Assembly (NCBI RefSeq): GCF_945952095.1
Contig: NZ_CAMFHL010000333.1
Coordinates: 1-6,568, forward strand
Direction: 5' to 3'
Origin: an uncultured Arsenicibacter sp.
GTDB lineage: Bacteria > Bacteroidota > Bacteroidia > Cytophagales > Spirosomataceae
DNA: 6,568 nt
Made by a program: the position numbers and the translations under genes. The notes beneath the pieces were generated by a model. The model ran no database searches and had not been told where the DNA came from. It saw nothing but the letters and a program-made list of their open reading frames with translations. This document shows positions 1-5,489 of the stretch, in pieces (positions within the stretch are counted from its first letter, which is position 1; every line of letters starts with the position of its first letter).

Positions 1-255
1 GTCACCTTTATCAATGACCGGTTTCCGCGCGCGACCAATCCCGACGGGTCGGTTCAGACTGATGCCGACTGGACCATGGAAGAAACGTGGGTAAAAACAG
101 GAGCGTCGATTGGCTCAAGCGTAACCATTCTGTGTGGCGTGACCATTGGCGAAGGCGCTATTGTCGGAGCTGGTTCAGTCGTTACCAAAGATGTCGCGCC
201 TTACACGATTGTGGCCGGTAATCCCGCTAAGTTTTTAAAAGAAGTAACTAAGTAA
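1..255 (+). CDS. Sugar O/N-acetyltransferase, left-handed beta-helix (hexapeptide repeat) family, 5'-truncated
   Basis: Only the last 84 residues are in the window; the frame is open from base 1 to the TAA at 253-255. Residues 38-66 show hexapeptide-repeat spacing (GASIGSS, VTILCGV, TIGEGAI, VGAGSVV), followed by the closing sequence IVAGNPAKFLK that ends many LbH acetyltransferases. The stretch near the start (FINDRFPRATNPDG) resembles the loop of nucleotide-sugar N-acetyltransferases of the FdtC/QdtC/WlbB type, which acetylate a 3-amino sugar using acetyl-CoA in the cytoplasm. The next gene is a sugar aminotransferase, the usual upstream enzyme of such an acetyltransferase, so the pair probably makes an NDP-acetamido-dideoxy sugar for a surface glycan. 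The exact substrate cannot be told from this fragment. Family assignment is firm; the sugar specificity is inference. Confidence 0.88.
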   Translation, partial: VTFINDRFPRATNPDGSVQTDADWTMEETWVKTGASIGSSVTILCGVTIGEGAIVGAGSVVTKDVAPYTIVAGNPAKFLKEVTK

Positions 256-256
256 A

Positions 257-293
257 ACCGGAGCAGCCGCCTGCCAAACGCAGTTTGTCCGGT
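257..293 (+). other. Inverted repeats able to form a branched hairpin between acetyltransferase and aminotransferase genes
   Basis: ACCGGA at 257-262 pairs exactly with TCCGGT at 288-293. Directly inside the 3' arm, CAAAC (275-279) and GTTTG (283-287) close a GCA loop. The two stems stack, leaving a 12-nt bulge on the 5' side. No T-tract follows, so it does not look like a simple intrinsic terminator. It may be an RNA processing or stability element within a polycistronic message. The function is inferred. Confidence 0.35.
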
Positions 294-346
294 ATATAAC
301 GATGCTGACGGGGGACGCCTCCGGAAGCGCAAACGTCAAACGAAAC

Positions 347-1456
347 ATGTTATCAACCATAGCTAAAATTCCCTGCCTCGATCTGAAAAAGCAGTATGCG
401 CAAATCAAGGACGAGGTGTTGAAAGTAACCGAAGAAGTGTTCGAGTCGAATGCGTTTTCGGGTGGCCCGTATGTCGATGCCTTCGAGCAGCATTTTGCGG
501 ACTATTGCGGCACACAGTATGCCATGGGCGTTAACAACGGTACCACGGCGCTGCAGCTGGCCATGCTGGCGCTCGGCGTTGGTCCGGGCGATGAGGTAAT
601 CATTCCCGCCAATACGTTTATTGCCACAGCGTGGGGAGCTTCTCACGTAGGCGCAACGCCGGTTTTTGTCGATTGCGACCCCGATACCTGGGAAATCGAC
701 CCTGCTCAGATTGAGTGCCGCATTACCGAACGGACAAAGGTTATTGCCGGTGTACACCTTTACGGCCAACCTTTCGACGTGCAGGCAGTTAAAGGAATAG
801 CCGACAGGTTCGGCCTGAAAATGATCGAAGATGCCGCTCAGGCGCACGGTGCCCGGTATAACGGCACCCGCGTCGGTGGTTTTGGCGAAATGGCCTGTTT
901 TAGCTTCTACCCGGGCAAGAACCTCGGCGCGTATGGCGAGGCCGGTGGCATGACCACCAACGACAAAGCCTATTACGACCATGTGCGGAGTCTGCGGAAC
1001 CACGGTTGCCAGGTCCGGTACTACCACGATGAGGTAGGCTACAACATGCGTATGGACGGATTGCAGGGTGCGATTCTGGACATCAAACTGCGGTATCTGG
1101 ACGCATGGAACGGCCGCCGTCAGGACATTGCTAAAGCGTATCAGCAGGGCATTACCAATCCGGCGGTGAAGATGCAGAAGCAGCCGGACTGGGCGGAGTC
1201 GGTCTATCACCTGTTTGTGGTGACGGTCGAAAACCGGGACGATTTTATGACGTACCTGAACGAAAACAACGTTTTCCCGGGACTTCACTATCCGGTTCCG
1301 TGCCACCTGCAGAAGGCGTACCATAATCTGAGCTATCACCGCGGCGATTTCCCGCATTCGGAATACCTGGCCGATCATTGCCTGTCCTTGCCGATGTTCG
1401 CTGAGCTGACCGATGAGGAAGTGCAGCATGTGATCAACGTAATCAATAAGTATTAA
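347..1456 (+). CDS. DegT/DnrJ/EryC1/StrS-family PLP-dependent sugar aminotransferase
   Basis: This fold-type I aminotransferase (369 aa from this start) would transfer an amino group, usually from glutamate, to a keto-sugar nucleotide in the cytoplasm. The N-terminus IPCLDLKKQY is the usual family opening. NNGTTALQLA binds the PLP phosphate, EDAAQAHGA carries the Asp (D162) that contacts the pyridine nitrogen, and FYPGKNLGAYGEAGG carries the Schiff-base Lys (K191). GYNMRMDGLQGAIL is the conserved substrate-side segment. Together with the upstream acetyltransferase it suggests an FdtB/QdtB-like 3-aminotransferase, but 4-aminotransferases share these motifs. Start choice: the frame also has an ATG at 302, adding 15 residues (LTGDASGSANVKRN) without family character. 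The ATG at 347 places the LDL motif at the normal distance and follows an A-rich leader, so I prefer it. Length is normal for the family. Confidence 0.93.
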   Translation: MLSTIAKIPCLDLKKQYAQIKDEVLKVTEEVFESNAFSGGPYVDAFEQHFADYCGTQYAMGVNNGTTALQLAMLALGVGPGDEVIIPANTFIATAWGASHVGATPVFVDCDPDTWEIDPAQIECRITERTKVIAGVHLYGQPFDVQAVKGIADRFGLKMIEDAAQAHGARYNGTRVGGFGEMACFSFYPGKNLGAYGEAGGMTTNDKAYYDHVRSLRNHGCQVRYYHDEVGYNMRMDGLQGAILDIKLRYLDAWNGRRQDIAKAYQQGITNPAVKMQKQPDWAESVYHLFVVTVENRDDFMTYLNENNVFPGLHYPVPCHLQKAYHNLSYHRGDFPHSEYLADHCLSLPMFAELTDEEVQHVINVINKY

Positions 1457-1460
1457 CCGA

Positions 1461-1495
1461 ACAGCGCGGCCCGCTCAACTGGGCGGCCGCGCTGT
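1461..1495 (+). other. GC-rich perfect hairpin between aminotransferase stop and glycosyltransferase start
   Basis: ACAGCGCGGCC (1461-1471) pairs over all 11 bases with GGCCGCGCTGT (1485-1495), with a 13-nt loop. It begins five bases after the aminotransferase stop codon and ends 11 bases before the glycosyltransferase ATG. There is no T-run after it, so complete termination is doubtful. It could reduce read-through, protect the upstream message from 3' exonucleases, or limit ribosome access to the next gene. The structure is seen in the sequence; the role is inference. Confidence 0.5.
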
Positions 1496-1506
1496 CAGCC
1501 AAGAGC

Positions 1507-2250
1507 ATGAATCAAACCTGGAGTGTTGTCGTTTTTTGTTATAACGAAGTAGGAACGGTCGAGAAGGTCGTTACAAAGCTGGTCAATACGTTTGAACAGC
1601 ACCGGCCCGGACAGTACGAAATCGTCATTGTCGACGACGGCAGCTCCGATGGTTCTGATGCCGTGATCCGTCAGCTGAACGCCCGTTTCGACGTGGTCCG
1701 GCCGGTGTTTCATAAAACAAACCGGGGCATTGGTCACGCTCTGCGCACGGGCTACGTCAACGCCCGGAACGAAAACCTGACCGCTGTACCGGCCGACGGG
1801 CAGTTCAACACCGACGAGCTGATTCCGTATCTGGATATACCGGCAAACTCCTTTGTGTCGTACTTCCGGCTCGAAAACACGACGTACACCATGGCGCGGA
1901 ATGCGTTGTCGTATGCCAACCGCATGGTCAATAAGTTATATCTTGGCTTTGACCTGAAAGACGTTAACTGGGTAAAGATTTATAAAACCGCCGACCTGCA
2001 CGCGCTGAATCTGGAGATCGAAAGCTCGCTGATCGAAAGTGAGATTTGTGCCAAGCTCCTGGTGTCGGGGCGTAAGGTGGTACAGGTCGAATCGCGCTAC
2101 CATCCGCGTGAGGCCGGTGTCAGCAAAGGGGCCTCGTGGTACATTGTCCGGCAGGCGCTGCGGGATACGCTGACCCTCGGGGCCGTCCTTCGCCGCTTCC
2201 GTGTCGAGCTGAAGCGCAAACGCCGCGAACAGGCCGTTGCAGTGCGGTAA
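1507..2250 (+). CDS. Family 2 (GT-A fold) glycosyltransferase
   Basis: A complete 247-aa GT2-like protein that would transfer a sugar from a nucleotide donor to a lipid-linked or glycan acceptor on the cytoplasmic face. The N-terminus SVVVFCYNE is the first beta strand of the GT-A fold. VDDGSSDGS (residues 42-50) binds the nucleotide, and NRGIGHALRTGY (72-83) is the usual following helix. PADGQF (95-100) stands where the metal-binding DxD is normally found, with one acidic position replaced by alanine. YHPREAGVSKG (198-208) resembles the acceptor-side segment of polyprenyl-phosphate-type GT2 enzymes. No transmembrane helix is seen; the C-terminus is very basic (FRVELKRKRRE), which may hold it at the membrane. 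It is the third gene of the sugar cluster and sits 50 bases behind the aminotransferase. Donor and acceptor are unknown. Confidence 0.9.
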   Translation: MNQTWSVVVFCYNEVGTVEKVVTKLVNTFEQHRPGQYEIVIVDDGSSDGSDAVIRQLNARFDVVRPVFHKTNRGIGHALRTGYVNARNENLTAVPADGQFNTDELIPYLDIPANSFVSYFRLENTTYTMARNALSYANRMVNKLYLGFDLKDVNWVKIYKTADLHALNLEIESSLIESEICAKLLVSGRKVVQVESRYHPREAGVSKGASWYIVRQALRDTLTLGAVLRRFRVELKRKRREQAVAVR

Positions 2251-2259
2251 AGAAGGGGA

Positions 2260-2304
2260 TTGAGTTTTGCCAGTGAAATGCTTAATTTCACCTGATAATT
2301 CACC
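2260..2304 (+). promoter_or_regulatory. Candidate promoter/operator of the toxin-antitoxin operon
   Basis: GTGAAAT (2273-2279) and ATTTCAC (2285-2291) form a perfect 7-bp inverted repeat around GCTTA, extendable by two more pairs with one bulged C. TTCACC occurs twice, at 2287-2292 and 2299-2304, 12 bases apart. A weak Bacteroidota-like promoter can be drawn over it: TTG at 2260-2262, 20 bases, then TAATTTCA at 2283-2290. That would place the palindrome across the promoter, as in autoregulated toxin-antitoxin operons. The inverted repeat is certain; its use as an operator is inference, because the antitoxin shows no obvious DNA-binding domain. Confidence 0.35.
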
Positions 2305-2315
2305 AAAAATATGAT

Positions 2316-2543
2316 ATGAGCACGCTTGAATTAAGGTCATCATTGCACGTATTGATTGATCAGATTGATGATAATGAAGTCTTGCAGGCAATTCGTATCC
2401 TGTTATCCCGTGAGATGAATCAGCGGAGCGATTTTTGGGATGAACTGACTGTAGAACAAAAAGAATCTATAGATAAAGGAATCGCCGATTTAAATGCCGG
2501 TAGGAAGACATCCTTTGCCGAAGTACTTAAAAAGTACCAATAA
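2316..2543 (+). CDS. Type II toxin-antitoxin system antitoxin (RelB-like addiction module protein)
   Basis: A 75-aa acidic, mostly helical protein. Its C-terminal half, FWDELTVEQKESIDKGIADL (residues 40-59) followed by NAGRKTSFAEVLKKY, matches the pattern of small Bacteroidota addiction-module antitoxins that end with a helix wrapping the toxin. It would bind and neutralise the toxin encoded directly downstream, and the complex commonly represses its own operon. Its stop codon overlaps the toxin start by one base (TAATG), the translational coupling typical of antitoxin-first modules. The start at 2316 is the only sensible ATG in frame; an ATG at 2311 is out of frame. The N-terminal part lacks a recognisable ribbon-helix-helix or HTH domain, so any DNA binding is unproven. 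The pair is visibly AT-richer than its neighbours, suggesting separate acquisition. Confidence 0.82.
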   Translation: MSTLELRSSLHVLIDQIDDNEVLQAIRILLSREMNQRSDFWDELTVEQKESIDKGIADLNAGRKTSFAEVLKKYQ

Positions 2544-2818
2544 TGGAAATTTACTTCTCTGCTGAAGCTGAAGAAGAGCTTGATAAAATCGTTACGTTTT
2601 TGTCTGAGAACTGGCCTGCTAAAGTAAAAACAGATTTTCTAGCTGCTTTGTCTGACAAATTAAGGTATATCGAGCAGATGCCTGAGTTATACAGGAAGTC
2701 CTTAAAACGTGAAGGTTTGCGGGAGTGTGTAATTAACAAATATACTGTCTTATTTTATCGCATCAAGAATGACGAAATTGAGGTTGTCTCAGTTTCATCG
2801 ACGCGAAAAGGAAATTAA
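2543..2818 (+). CDS. RelE/ParE-family toxin
   Basis: A 91-aa protein of normal size for the RelE/ParE superfamily. It opens with a beta strand (MEIYFS) and the AEEELDKIVTFLSENW helix (about residues 9-24). P47 and the LYRKS segment then lead into the conserved C-terminal sheet, LRECVINKYTVLFYRI (59-74) and IEVVSVSSTR (79-88). ParE members poison DNA gyrase and RelE members cut mRNA on the ribosome. The REC..NKYTVLFY.I pattern and the lack of a clear RelE catalytic set point slightly towards the ParE side, but the target cannot be decided from sequence alone. It is translationally coupled to the antitoxin by a 1-base overlap, and a strong terminator follows 18 bases after its stop. The product should be cytoplasmic and held inactive by the antitoxin. 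Confidence 0.85.
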   Translation: MEIYFSAEAEEELDKIVTFLSENWPAKVKTDFLAALSDKLRYIEQMPELYRKSLKREGLRECVINKYTVLFYRIKNDEIEVVSVSSTRKGN

Positions 2819-2836
2819 GTCTAATTGAAAGAAATT

Positions 2837-2885
2837 GGTGGCACGACTCAAACAGCAACGGCTGCCGGTCGTGCCACCACTTTTT
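2837..2885. terminator. Bidirectional intrinsic terminator between convergent genes
   Basis: GGTGGCACGAC (2837-2847) pairs perfectly with GTCGTGCCACC (2868-2878); CAGC/GCTG inside the loop can add a short inner stem. On the plus strand it is followed by ACTTTTT (2879-2885), ending the toxin-antitoxin transcript. On the minus strand the tail reads AATTTCTTTC, which can serve the convergent heme-oxygenase-like gene whose stop lies 23 bases before the hairpin. Confidence 0.85.
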
Positions 2886-2902
2886 ATAAGGCCACCACTT
2901 TT
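2873..2902. repeat. 12-bp direct repeat GCCACCACTTTT overlapping the terminator
   Basis: GCCACCACTTTT occurs at 2873-2884 and again at 2891-2902, with a period of 18 bases. The first copy holds part of the terminator's 3' arm. The second reaches the first base of the stop codon of the convergent minus-strand gene. The 5' arm GGTGGC could pair with either copy. It looks like a small local duplication of the terminator end; no element lies between the copies. Confidence 0.6.
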
Positions 2903-3471
2903 CAGGCGGCCAGCGAAGGCAGCGTATTTTCACCGGCGAGGCGTTCGTAAATGCCAAGCGCCCGGACGGCTCCCTCTGTAATATCGGCCTCGTGGCCTTT
3001 AGCATGTTTGTCCTGACAGGCAATGGCCCAGTTTTCATTCTTGGGACCATTAAAAAAACGGGAAATACGGGCCATGGCCGGTAATACCGGACTGCGTTGT
3101 AAGTCTCTGGTGATGGTCTGCCCATCAAACGCAATTTCTTCCCCTACATAGGCAGCTCCGAGAAGCTGCCAGGCATTCCAATGTGCAAAAAAAGTCGGGT
3201 AGGCAAGCGGGAGCGGTGCCCCTGTTGCCAGTAAATCAGCGACCAGATATGGCGTTTTGCAGTGACGCAAACGATCATAATTGGGTAAATAGGAAGCTTG
3301 TTGGGCAAGGGCAGCTTCCAGCGCACGGTGATACGCCAGATTGACGTACAGTAGCTGCTGATACTGATTTAAGGTCAGCACATCAGCGTCGACACGGTTC
3401 CGGAAGAGCATCGTTTTTACCTGATCGTAAAGCGGCTGCAGCTTCTGATTGAGAAGTGCCATGAGATCCAT
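2902..3471 (-). CDS. Heme-oxygenase-like protein with apparent loss of the proximal histidine
   Basis: A 189-aa, largely helical soluble protein that I read as a divergent member of the biliverdin-producing heme oxygenase family. Classical members open with a pattern like L..T..LH..LE..F; here the matching stretch is LNQKLQPLYDQVKTMLF (residues 7-23), with Y15 at the expected proximal histidine. KTPYLVADL (72-80) and GAAYVGEEIAFDGQTI (105-120) correspond to the segments normally reading R..KTPWLLADL and GAAYV.EGS.LGG. FFNG (139-142) followed by W148 fits the distal FF.GYG...W region. The glycine-rich distal-helix motif is therefore also altered. It may not degrade heme and could bind heme or bilin, or be a non-heme relative of the same fold. 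It is a single gene facing the toxin-antitoxin operon. An alternative start is the Met at codon 4. Fold assignment is moderate; function is unknown. Confidence 0.6.
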   Translation of the reverse strand: MDLMALLNQKLQPLYDQVKTMLFRNRVDADVLTLNQYQQLLYVNLAYHRALEAALAQQASYLPNYDRLRHCKTPYLVADLLATGAPLPLAYPTFFAHWNAWQLLGAAYVGEEIAFDGQTITRDLQRSPVLPAMARISRFFNGPKNENWAIACQDKHAKGHEADITEGAVRALGIYERLAGENTLPSLAA

Positions 3472-3549
3472 AACGAAAAGAATTAATTGAGTATAACCGG
3501 GTTAGCGCTGCTTCGTGTACTTACCACTAACACTACCAACTCAGTATAC

Positions 3550-3580
3550 CAAAGTTCTGTTTTTCATTCTATTTTACAAA
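3550..3580 (-). promoter_or_regulatory. Candidate Bacteroidota-type promoter for the heme-oxygenase-like gene
   Basis: Read on the minus strand, TTTG (3580-3577) is followed by exactly 19 bases and then GAACTTTG (3557-3550). The Bacteroidota primary sigma factor prefers TTTG near -33 and TAnnTTTG near -7 with about this spacing; one base of the -7 box differs. Transcription would start near 3545, about 75 bases before the ATG at 3471. The remainder of the 3472-3635 spacer holds no gene I can support. Confidence 0.4.
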
Positions 3581-3623
3581 CTTTTCACCATATACCATTA
3601 GGTAAAATGAGTGTACGGTACAT

Positions 3624-3652
3624 AAAAAAACAAAACTATCCGGCCAGCGCCG
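3624..3652 (-). terminator. Possible weak terminator at the end of miaA
   Basis: On the minus strand CGGC-GCTG-GCCG (3652-3641) makes a small 4-bp hairpin inside the last miaA codons. It is followed by GATAG, TTTT, G and a run of seven T (3630-3624). The T-rich tract after the stop is clear, but the stem is short, so efficiency is uncertain. Termination here would separate miaA from the heme-oxygenase-like gene downstream on the same strand. Confidence 0.35.
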
Positions 3653-4565
3653 TAACCGTGTCCGTAAGCTCGTTGACGGGTAGTAAACCGTTCAGCCAGT
3701 GGATGGGTAAGCCGTCCCGTTCCATCTTCCTGAAGAAGGTCATCTGCCGTTTGGCAAACTGATGAATGGCTGTTTCGAGCCGGAGCGTCATGGTCTCGTA
3801 ACTGAGTTCGCCTTGCAGGTATTGCGTAATAAATTTGTATTCCAGACCGTAAAAAATCAGCTTGTCGGCCGGAATGCCGGCGGCAAGTAACTGCTCAACT
3901 TCGTCAATCATGCCGCTTTGCAGGCGCTCGTGCAGGCGTCGGGTAATCCGCGCGCGGCGGACGTCAACGGGCAGATCGATGCCGAAAACGGCAGGTGTTT
4001 CGGCTGGCTCAGGCGTTTGGGCCAGCAATGGCGTGTCGGGTTGGCTGGCCAGATACTGGTTAATTTCGATGGCACGGATCAGTCGTTTACGGGTCGAGGT
4101 GTCGGCCACGGCCGAATAAACCGAAGGCGTTTGGTGAAAACGGGCGAGTAATGCATCATCAGAAAGCAGGCTCAGGCTATCGCGCAGGGTCTGATCAATC
4201 GGGATGGCCGTAAAGGCGTGGCCTTTCAGGATAGCTTCGAGGTAAAGGCCGGTGCCGCCGCACAGGATAGGGCGTTTGCCGCGCTGCCGGATGTCGTTGA
4301 GTGCTTGCTGTACATCCTGCTGGAACCGGTAAATGTGGTAGTCGTCTCCGGCATCAGCGATGTTGATGAGGTGGTAGGGTACCGGCTGCCCGCCATCGCT
4401 ATAGTCGGCCAGGTCCTTGCCGGTGCCGATGTCCATGCCGCGATAAACCTGCCGCGAGTCGACACTGATGATTTCGCCCTGAAGCTGCCGGGCCACTTGT
4501 ACTGCCAGTCTGGTTTTACCGCTGGCCGTTGGTCCCAGAATTACAAGAAGACCGGTATGGGTCAT
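3636..4565 (-). CDS. miaA: MiaA-type tRNA dimethylallyltransferase, divergent subfamily
   Basis: A 309-aa protein of normal MiaA length. MiaA transfers a dimethylallyl group from DMAPP to N6 of A37 in tRNAs reading UNN codons. The P-loop GPTASGKT is at residues 11-18, and DSRQVYRGMDIGTGKDL (36-52) carries the Asp (D36) equivalent to the catalytic base. GGTGLYLE (103-110), TRKRLIRAIEI (158-168) and FAKRQMTFFRK (270-280) are the later family motifs. Two details differ from housekeeping MiaA: the segment after the catalytic Asp ends GTGKDL rather than GTAKP, and the usual VGY(R/K)E motif is YGLEYK (239-244). I recall these as marks of a second MiaA-like subfamily found beside a standard copy in some genomes, so this may be a paralogue. 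It starts 3 bases after the stop of the upstream gene and is probably co-transcribed with it. Confidence 0.9.
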   Translation of the reverse strand: MTHTGLLVILGPTASGKTRLAVQVARQLQGEIISVDSRQVYRGMDIGTGKDLADYSDGGQPVPYHLINIADAGDDYHIYRFQQDVQQALNDIRQRGKRPILCGGTGLYLEAILKGHAFTAIPIDQTLRDSLSLLSDDALLARFHQTPSVYSAVADTSTRKRLIRAIEINQYLASQPDTPLLAQTPEPAETPAVFGIDLPVDVRRARITRRLHERLQSGMIDEVEQLLAAGIPADKLIFYGLEYKFITQYLQGELSYETMTLRLETAIHQFAKRQMTFFRKMERDGLPIHWLNGLLPVNELTDTVTALAG

Positions 4566-4568
4566 GCG

Positions 4569-5489
4569 TTAGTTCGGGTAAAACGGTTTAATAAACTTGA
4601 TACTTCCGGCGTTGACTACAGGAAGGAAACCGCGCGCAGGGAGGTCTGTTTCGGAAAGATCCTCCGGCAACCGGTGCGGATAGTAGCGCACATAGCTGGC
4701 CGGATCGAGCCAGAAGGTTTGCGGGGCGGTTATTCCAACCCTTTCGAAGCCAAGGCGCTCATAACTGCGGCCGTCTGACCAGTCGCGGTCGGCATAGGTC
4801 ATGACATCGATGAACGGGTGGCCTTCGGCGGGCGGATGGAGGCTGTACTGGTCGGTGACAAAGGCTTTCAGGAGCTTATCGAGGCCCCCGACAACGGTTG
4901 TAAAGACATGGTTGGCAAACCGGACCATTTCGTACGACCGGAAGGGCTGTTCATGGCGGGTAACCGAACGCGGAAAGCTGAACGTGGCTACCGCTACCAG
5001 CAGCTCGTCGTCGGTGTCGCGGGTATACCGAGCGCGGAAATCCGGCGATAACACGCGGAAATACCGCTTTGGCAGAAACAACCCGTATTTGTATTTCGAC
5101 TGAGTAGGTACTTGTAGGTGGTGAGTTGTCAGAAACTGATCGAGGGTCGGGCGGTCAATGCGCTGCACGTTGGTAAGCCGCGCCGGGATGCGTTCCGACT
5201 GGCCGGTAAGTGCCTGTAACCGGGAGCGGACAATGGTCGGTTTTGTGCGCCGGACATCTTCCCACAGGTGAACTGTTTGCCAGCCATCCTGCGCCAGCTC
5301 TACCGAAAGGTCCTGAAAAAAACTGCCGTCGGCGATAGCGCTGTTTTGTTGATAAAGAGCCTGATACGTGGCCAGATCAATGGCATGAACGAGCGTTCGG
5401 GTGTCGGCAAGCTGGCTGACCGGAAACGGCGACGGGTGCGGAAAAGGAGTCACCGGCAGACCGGATGCCCAATCAGGCGGGTGGGGCAT
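4569..5489 (-). CDS. Protein resembling the C-terminal half of phage Vsr/homing-endonuclease-like proteins, with a GNAT-like module
   Basis: A 306-aa protein, not a named family to me. Two parts can be recognised. Residues 56-126 (SFFQDLSVELAQDGWQTVHL, then WED, ending ITHHLQ-like TTHHLQ) follow the tail of Vsr-fold phage nucleases: an L...GW..IHLWED strand, K..IV.SRL, then R.TNVQRI and F...HHLQ. The catalytic front of that fold is absent. Residues 133-270 resemble the module that follows it in phage proteins: LLVAVATFSF, SYEMVRFA (185-192), VVGGLDKLL, TYADRDWSDG (231-240) and YERLGFERVGIT (243-254). The last elements look like a GNAT acyltransferase fold. Start: the ATG at 5489 gives the first credible protein. 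The frame stays open upstream to 5783, but that stretch is antisense to the divergent peptidase gene. It precedes miaA by 3 bases in one operon. Biochemical function is unknown. Confidence 0.7.
   Translation of the reverse strand: MPHPPDWASGLPVTPFPHPSPFPVSQLADTRTLVHAIDLATYQALYQQNSAIADGSFFQDLSVELAQDGWQTVHLWEDVRRTKPTIVRSRLQALTGQSERIPARLTNVQRIDRPTLDQFLTTHHLQVPTQSKYKYGLFLPKRYFRVLSPDFRARYTRDTDDELLVAVATFSFPRSVTRHEQPFRSYEMVRFANHVFTTVVGGLDKLLKAFVTDQYSLHPPAEGHPFIDVMTYADRDWSDGRSYERLGFERVGITAPQTFWLDPASYVRYYPHRLPEDLSETDLPARGFLPVVNAGSIKFIKPFYPN

Noticed and set aside
302..346. Upstream ATG giving a 15-residue longer aminotransferase
   Set aside because: The extra residues lack family similarity and would put the conserved LDL opening unusually far from the start; kept only as an alternative.
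353..1429. Long open frame antisense to the aminotransferase gene (358 codons, minus strand)
   Set aside because: It exactly mirrors a well-supported enzyme gene, and its translation has no family motif or sensible composition; it reflects codon bias of the real gene.
1936..2391. Minus-strand frame across the glycosyltransferase end and the toxin-antitoxin promoter
   Set aside because: It overlaps the GT2 motif region antisense and part of the antitoxin gene, with no recognisable domain.
2873..2902. 12-bp direct repeat as a target-site duplication or attachment site
   Set aside because: Only 6 bases separate the copies and no mobile element lies between them; a local duplication of the terminator end is simpler.
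3487..3762. Small plus-strand frame from the spacer into the miaA 3' end
   Set aside because: Its second half is antisense to the conserved AKRQ region of miaA, and the first half has no coding character or suitable leader.
4218..4778. 186-codon plus-strand frame crossing the miaA start and the upstream gene end
   Set aside because: It is antisense to two genes with recognisable motifs and has no recognisable domain.
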